Source of the DNA: Coriobacteriales bacterium | Lineage (GTDB): Bacteria; Actinomycetota; Coriobacteriia; Coriobacteriales; UBA8131 | Length of the DNA: 8,888 nucleotides | NCBI GenBank assembly: GCA_031254905.1 | Contig: JAIRTN010000060.1 | Span: 1 to 8,888, forward strand | Reading direction: 5' to 3' | The notes under the pieces: model-generated | The model's input: the letters and a program-made list of their open reading frames with translations, nothing else | The model's database searches: none | Told to the model about the DNA's origin: nothing | Shown: positions 6,561 to 8,888 of the stretch, one piece after another | How positions within the stretch are numbered: position 1 is the stretch's first letter | Layout of the letters: every line of letters begins with the position of its first letter | Position numbers and translations under genes: made by a program

Positions 6561-6609
6561 ACTATATATAGTATACGGCATCGTATACAGAAAATCAAAC
6601 ATTTGTTCG
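6561..6609 (-). promoter_or_regulatory. lexA promoter with LexA (SOS) box
   Basis: On the minus strand the box is CGAACAAATGTTTG (6596-6609), one mismatch from the perfect palindrome CGAACannTGTTCG. Its inner end overlaps a -35 TTGATT (6593-6598). A 17-bp spacer leads to -10 TATACT (6570-6575), giving a short leader of about 30 nt. Two extra symmetries lie over the spacer and -10: GTATAC-ggcatc-GTATAC (6571-6588) and the 12-bp palindrome ACTATATATAGT (6561-6572). LexA bound here would block RNA polymerase. Confidence 0.82.
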
Positions 6610-6681
6610 ATGATTGATGAGATACTTGATGGGAGCGCCGTACTGGGGTCGGGAGCGCATCGTGGGATGAGGGTTTTTAAA

Positions 6682-6700
6682 GGATGGCCAGATGCCATCC
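6682..6700 (-). terminator. Hairpin downstream of the membrane-protein gene
   Basis: A perfect 7-bp stem, GGATGGC / GCCATCC, with a 5-nt loop. On the minus strand it is followed by TTTAAAAA, giving a weak T-tract. It lies about 70 bp after the stop of the 6771-7841 gene and before the lexA promoter, so it could stop that transcript. It may also be the inner part of a longer REP-type element with 6711-6737. Confidence 0.45.
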
Positions 6701-6710
6701 GTGAGATTGG

Positions 6711-6737
6711 ATTGTTGGGTCAAGTCCGGCAATGACG
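6711..6737. repeat. Second REP-like hairpin
   Basis: Stem ATTGTTGGG (6711-6719) pairs with TCCGGCAAT (6725-6733), including three G-T pairs, around loop TCAAG, followed by GACG. It matches the 5272-5298 element at 19 of 27 positions. Stem positions 3/21 and 4/20 have changed in a compensatory way (A-T to T-A, C-G to G-C). Its minus strand translates partly as VIAGLDPTIQ, the peptide that REP sequences of this kind give when wrongly called as genes. Confidence 0.7.
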
Positions 6738-6770
6738 GAAGGTGCGTCCGAAACAACGGAGGGCAGGGGA

Positions 6771-7841
6771 TTAGGGAGAGTTTTGAGAATCGGGGGGCTC
6801 GTCCTGCTCCCCATTATTTGTTTCTTCTTCGCCTTCGCCCTCGCTCTCACCCTCGCCTTCAGTCTGGGCTTGCTCGTTGCCTTGTTCCTCGGTTGGCTCC
6901 TCGCCTTGGGCATCCGGTTCTTCGTGGACGTAGCCGTCGTTTTGGTCGACAAAGTCGTTTTGTGGCGGCGGCAGGGCGCTTAAGGGAAGCTGCTCGAAGT
7001 CGACGATTATCATTGTGTTGCGCTCGGGCGATGCGATTAGTTTGTAGGCAAAGAGGGATTCGTGGAGGTCTAGTCTACCGTCTTTTACCAGCGTATACGA
7101 TGTGAGCGCGAGGATGTAATAGTACTTGCCGCTGTAGCGCATTTCGCCGAAGGTGAGTTGGTGGAAGGCGACGCCCGCGCCCGGCCCCAGCTCGTTGAGC
7201 TTGGCTTGCGCCGGGCTTTCGGCCTGCACGGAGGAGAGCACCCCGGGGTCGTCGTAGTTGCGATAACTCGCCCAGCCGGAGTTGAAGCGCAGTATCCGCC
7301 CGATGATTTGCTCGTCGTAGAAAACGTCCTCGCCGTTGGGGCCCGCGCCGCTTCTCAAAAGATTGCTCTTGATGAGCTTCAGGCTTGAGGTGTTGGCAAT
7401 CGTCAGGCTGGGATAGTCCGCGAAATCGACGTCGAGGTCGTAGCCTATTTGGTAAATATTGGTTCTGACGTTGTTGGACATCTGGCCTTGGATGAGCGTG
7501 TAGGGGTCGCTGTAGTAGCGAGGGGCGATTTCGGGATTGTTCCTGTTGTTGATGTAGACGGCGCCGAAGATTGCTACGTCGAACAGTACGACGAAGATGA
7601 TGATGACAACGACGAGTTGCGTTCTGGTGAAGCGCGAGCCGCGTGCGGAGCGGGGGCCACGAGAGCCACGAGGGTCGCGTTGGTCGCGGGCAGAGCGGGC
7701 AGCTTTGGGAATCTTGCGTGGGCGTGCTTTTTTGCCTCGGGATTTCCCTGTGTCCCCAAAGTCGCCATCAGCGCTGGGTGAGGCAGAGGTATCTACAGGA
7801 CTGTATGGCCATTCGGTATCTCTCATTATTTGGCTACCCAT
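6771..7841 (-). CDS. Unrecognised single-pass membrane protein with acidic tail
   Basis: I do not recognise the family. The 356-aa product has a cytoplasmic N-terminus (1-73) whose second half is very Arg/Lys-rich (KKARPRKIPK..., then Arg/Gly/Ser/Pro repeats to 73). One membrane segment follows (QLVVVIIIFVVLFDVAIFGAVYI, about 75-97), then an extracytoplasmic domain (about 100-290) with YYSDPYTLIQGQMSNNVR, YDLDVDFADYPSLTIANTSSLKLI and FGEMRYSGKYYYILALTSYTLV, and an acidic Pro/Gln/Glu/Gly tail (about 291-356). The positive-inside rule gives N-in topology. The start (7841, or ATG at 7826) has no good Shine-Dalgarno; the frame is closed upstream by TGA. It lies between lexA and the SOS peptide and is divergent from the latter. 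No LexA box is obviously placed for this strand beyond the shared 207-bp gap. Hypothetical, but codon use and length support a real gene. Confidence 0.75.
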   Translation of the reverse strand: MGSQIMRDTEWPYSPVDTSASPSADGDFGDTGKSRGKKARPRKIPKAARSARDQRDPRGSRGPRSARGSRFTRTQLVVVIIIFVVLFDVAIFGAVYINNRNNPEIAPRYYSDPYTLIQGQMSNNVRTNIYQIGYDLDVDFADYPSLTIANTSSLKLIKSNLLRSGAGPNGEDVFYDEQIIGRILRFNSGWASYRNYDDPGVLSSVQAESPAQAKLNELGPGAGVAFHQLTFGEMRYSGKYYYILALTSYTLVKDGRLDLHESLFAYKLIASPERNTMIIVDFEQLPLSALPPPQNDFVDQNDGYVHEEPDAQGEEPTEEQGNEQAQTEGEGESEGEGEEETNNGEQDEPPDSQNSP

Positions 7842-7966
7842 ACCATTTCATTCAAGCCCTAAGTGCTTGGTTGTCGGTTATCGAGCGAAGAACCCACGGA
7901 ATCTGATGATATCTGATGGTAGCAGAGGGCGGGGTTATCCGCAATGAAAAATCTTGTTGAAAGCCC

Positions 7967-8014
7967 TTGCATCGAACAAGTGTTCGTTGTATAGTGAGTG
8001 CAAACATTTGTTCG
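7967..8014 (+). promoter_or_regulatory. SOS promoter with two LexA boxes
   Basis: A -35 TTGCAT (7967-7972), exactly 17 bp, and -10 TATAGT (7990-7995) form a good promoter. The first LexA box, CGAACAAGTGTTCG (7973-7986), is a perfect palindrome filling 14 of the 17 spacer bases. The second, CAAACATTTGTTCG (8001-8014), has one mismatch and covers the predicted start of transcription near 8002. Centre-to-centre spacing is 28 bp. The second box plus the next three bases is the same 17-mer as at the lexA promoter (6596-6612). Tight LexA control is expected. The rest of the gap to 7842 shows only ATCTGATG twice (7901-7908, 7911-7918). Confidence 0.87.
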
Positions 8015-8048
8015 ATGGGAAGTAATGGGACTTCCGAGAGGAGGAGGC

Positions 8049-8183
8049 ATGAGAGAAGAATTAAGAAACGGTAGCAGCGAGGGTCTTGTACTGCGAGGCT
8101 TGAGTAACGGACAGAAGGTCTTGTCGATTGTGTTGGCTTGCGCGGTGACGCTTCTCTTGATGATTCTGCCGAATGTCCTCTGA
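8049..8183 (+). CDS. Small SOS-regulated membrane peptide (44 aa), candidate division inhibitor
   Basis: A 44-residue peptide: a polar N-terminus of 20-23 residues (MREELRNGSSEGLVLRGLSN), then one hydrophobic segment (VLSIVLACAVTLLLMILPNVL, about 24-44) running to the C-terminus. ATG at 8049 is chosen because GAGGAGG sits just upstream; a GTG at 7998 is in frame but lies at the promoter and operator, before the predicted RNA start. It is the first gene behind the double LexA-box promoter and sits between lexA and nrdR. In other actinobacteria that place is often taken by an SOS division suppressor (DivS, ChiZ/Rv2719c), which has a TM segment plus LysM. This one has only the TM segment, resembling Caulobacter SidA (29 aa) in design. 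That function is inference; sequence similarity to any known inhibitor is not evident. Confidence 0.72.
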   Translation: MREELRNGSSEGLVLRGLSNGQKVLSIVLACAVTLLLMILPNVL

Positions 8184-8188
8184 GTTTG

Positions 8189-8262
8189 GGAGGCTGCCTA
8201 AGGAAGTTGCTCTCTTGGCTTGAGGAGGCTGTCTAAGGAGGTTTTTGAAGTTGCTCTCTTGG
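8189..8262. repeat. Imperfect direct repeat after the SOS peptide
   Basis: GGAGGCTG-C/T-CTAAGGA followed by AGTTGCTCTCTTGG occurs at 8189-8218 and again at 8224-8262. The second copy has a 9-bp insertion (8240-8248) between the two blocks and one substitution. A third start, GGGAGGC, follows at 8267. Placed in the 307-bp gene-free stretch 8184-8490, it codes for nothing I can support. Confidence 0.7.
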
Positions 8263-8299
8263 TTCAGGGAGGCGCCGAAGTATTTTTATAGGGGGATAA

Positions 8300-8351
8300 G
8301 GACGTGTCCGCATCTTCTTGTAAGTCCCACAAATCCCACAATGGCCCACAA
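8300..8351. repeat. Palindrome and three CCCACAA repeats upstream of nrdR
   Basis: The 10-bp palindrome GGACGTGTCC stands at 8300-8309. CCCACAA then occurs three times, starting at 8326, 8335 and 8345, so 9-10 bp apart on one helix face. They lie just upstream of the predicted nrdR promoter and could be binding sites for an unknown activator or repressor. Confidence 0.45.
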
Positions 8352-8376
8352 TTTGAGCTGAAATATCGTTAAAATT

Positions 8377-8404
8377 TTTGCTGAGACACCAGATATTGTA
8401 TAAT
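8377..8404 (+). promoter_or_regulatory. Predicted nrdR promoter with possible NrdR box
   Basis: A perfect -10 TATAAT (8399-8404) has a modest -35 TTTGCT (8377-8382) at 16 bp. The segment ACACCAGATATTGTAT (8386-8401) overlaps the -10 and resembles the NrdR box (ACAC...ATAT..TGTGT type). A single box is weaker evidence than the usual tandem pair. Autoregulation of nrdR is plausible but unproven. The leader would be about 80 nt. Confidence 0.45.
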
Positions 8405-8422
8405 GCCTCAAATGGTAAATCT

Positions 8423-8472
8423 GAGGAAGCGATGAGGTAATGATGATGGAGGCATCGTAGCCATCGCTCCTC
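8423..8472 (+). other. Leader hairpin upstream of nrdR
   Basis: GAGGAAGCGATG (8423-8434) pairs with CATCGCTCCTC (8462-8472), an 11-bp stem with one bulged A and a 27-nt loop. It lies inside the predicted nrdR leader, ten bases before GAGGTG (8482-8487), the ribosome binding site. The loop holds a mini reading frame, ATGATGATGGAGGCATCGTAG split as six codons plus stop (8440-8460), behind GAGGT. No U-run follows, so attenuation by termination is not indicated. Confidence 0.45.
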
Positions 8473-8490
8473 TGAAGAATCGAGGTGTTT

Positions 8491-8888
8491 ATGCGCTGTG
8501 TATCATGCGGCTACCCTGAGTCGAAGGTCATAGATTCTCGTCCCTCGGACGATGGGCTTTCTATTCGCAGGCGTCGCGAGTGTCTGAGTTGCAAGGGACG
8601 TTTTACGACGTATGAGCGGCATAACGAGGCGCCGCTTATCGTTATTAAGAACGATAAAAGTTCTGAACCCTTTGACCGCATGAAGTTGTTGCGCGGCTTG
8701 CTCATAGCGACCGCCAAGCGCGATGTGCCTGCCAGCAGGCTTGAGGCACTCATCGACGATGTTGAAGCGGAGATACGCAACACGCTCAAAAGCGAAGTGC
8801 GCTCCAAGGTTCTTGGCAACATGGTACTCGAGCGCCTGCGTGCCATCGACGATGTTGCCTATATCCGCTTTGCTTCGGTGTACAAGGA
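8491..8888 (+). CDS. nrdR: NrdR, ribonucleotide reductase repressor (3' end cut by window)
   Basis: NrdR is a zinc- and nucleotide-binding repressor of ribonucleotide reductase genes. About 132 residues of a usual 150 or so are visible. The N-terminal zinc ribbon has Cys3, Cys6, Cys31 and Cys34 (MRCVSCGYPESKVIDSRPSDDG ... RRRRECLSCKGRFTTYE). An ATP-cone domain follows from about 47 (PLIVIKNDKSSEPFDRMKLLRGLLIA). It runs to AYIRFASVYK at the window edge, so the gene is open rather than broken. ATG at 8491 with GAGGTG a few bases upstream fits the family start exactly. It lies downstream of the SOS peptide but apparently has its own promoter. Confidence 0.95.
   Translation, partial: MRCVSCGYPESKVIDSRPSDDGLSIRRRRECLSCKGRFTTYERHNEAPLIVIKNDKSSEPFDRMKLLRGLLIATAKRDVPASRLEALIDDVEAEIRNTLKSEVRSKVLGNMVLERLRAIDDVAYIRFASVYK

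Noticed and set aside
6677..6952. Minus-strand 91-aa frame ending in VIAGLDPTIQ
   Set aside because: This is the usual false peptide from REP sequence, out of frame with the real membrane-protein gene.
6732..6983. Plus-strand 83-aa frame with two apparent membrane segments
   Set aside because: It is antisense to the acidic tail of the 6771-7841 protein. Glu codons GAG/GAA read backwards give Leu/Phe, so the hydrophobicity is a by-product. It also starts in the REP-like element.
7449..7947. Plus-strand frames of 110-116 aa
   Set aside because: They are antisense to the Arg-rich N-terminus and TM region of the 6771-7841 protein and look compositionally artificial.
7998..8048. GTG start extending the SOS peptide to 61 aa
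   Set aside because: It would place the start codon upstream of the predicted transcription start and across a LexA box, without a ribosome binding site; ATG at 8049 has GAGGAGG.
8326..8351. DnaA boxes
   Set aside because: CCCACAA units resemble part of TTATCCACA but none matches closely enough.
8423..8472. Cobalamin riboswitch in the nrdR leader
   Set aside because: The leader is far too short and lacks the conserved B12-box; only a simple hairpin is present.
1..8888. CRISPR array, tRNA or rRNA genes, complete insertion sequence
   Set aside because: No regularly spaced repeat-spacer units, no cloverleaf-like segments, and no transposase or terminal repeats were seen.

Overview
The window looks like a chromosomal stretch from a moderately GC-rich actinobacterium. 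My best guess is a member of Coriobacteriia or a relative. The reasons are lexA and nrdR close together, an SOS operator of the Bacillus/Mycobacterium type (CGAACannTGTTCG), an actinobacterial-looking LexA, and intergenic REP-like hairpins. No 16S or other taxonomic marker is present, so the placement is tentative.

Layout. Positions 1-209 hold a 62-bp hairpin-type inverted repeat, then a promoter with paired operators. They lead into an excisionase-type HTH fused to a HipA-like kinase (210-1589), with maf (1592-2290) two bases behind it. On the minus strand, 2329-3040 is a two-gene toxin-antitoxin module with a PIN toxin and a RelB/DinJ-type antitoxin. A visibly AT-richer GNAT acetyltransferase follows (3205-3750), then hflX (3919-5223). 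Three minus-strand genes come next: mscL with a C-terminal zinc ribbon (5319-5753), lexA (5864-6532) and an unrecognised single-pass membrane protein (6771-7841). The right end, on the plus strand, has a 44-codon membrane peptide (8049-8183) and the 5' part of nrdR (from 8491, cut by the window edge).

The most interesting part is 6530-8490. lexA carries a LexA box at its own promoter. The 44-aa single-pass membrane peptide has two more boxes: one is a perfect palindrome filling the space between -35 and -10, and the other lies on the predicted transcription start. In other actinobacteria the lexA-nrdR interval often holds an SOS-induced division suppressor with a LysM domain (DivS/ChiZ type). 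Here that position holds a tiny peptide with no LysM, which resembles Caulobacter SidA in design. It is the best candidate in the window for an undescribed SOS checkpoint effector.

Other structure: two covarying REP-like hairpins (5272-5298, 6711-6737), two tandem repeats with a 10-bp period (3824-3853, 5811-5860), and a repeat-rich nrdR leader with a possible NrdR box and a long hairpin.
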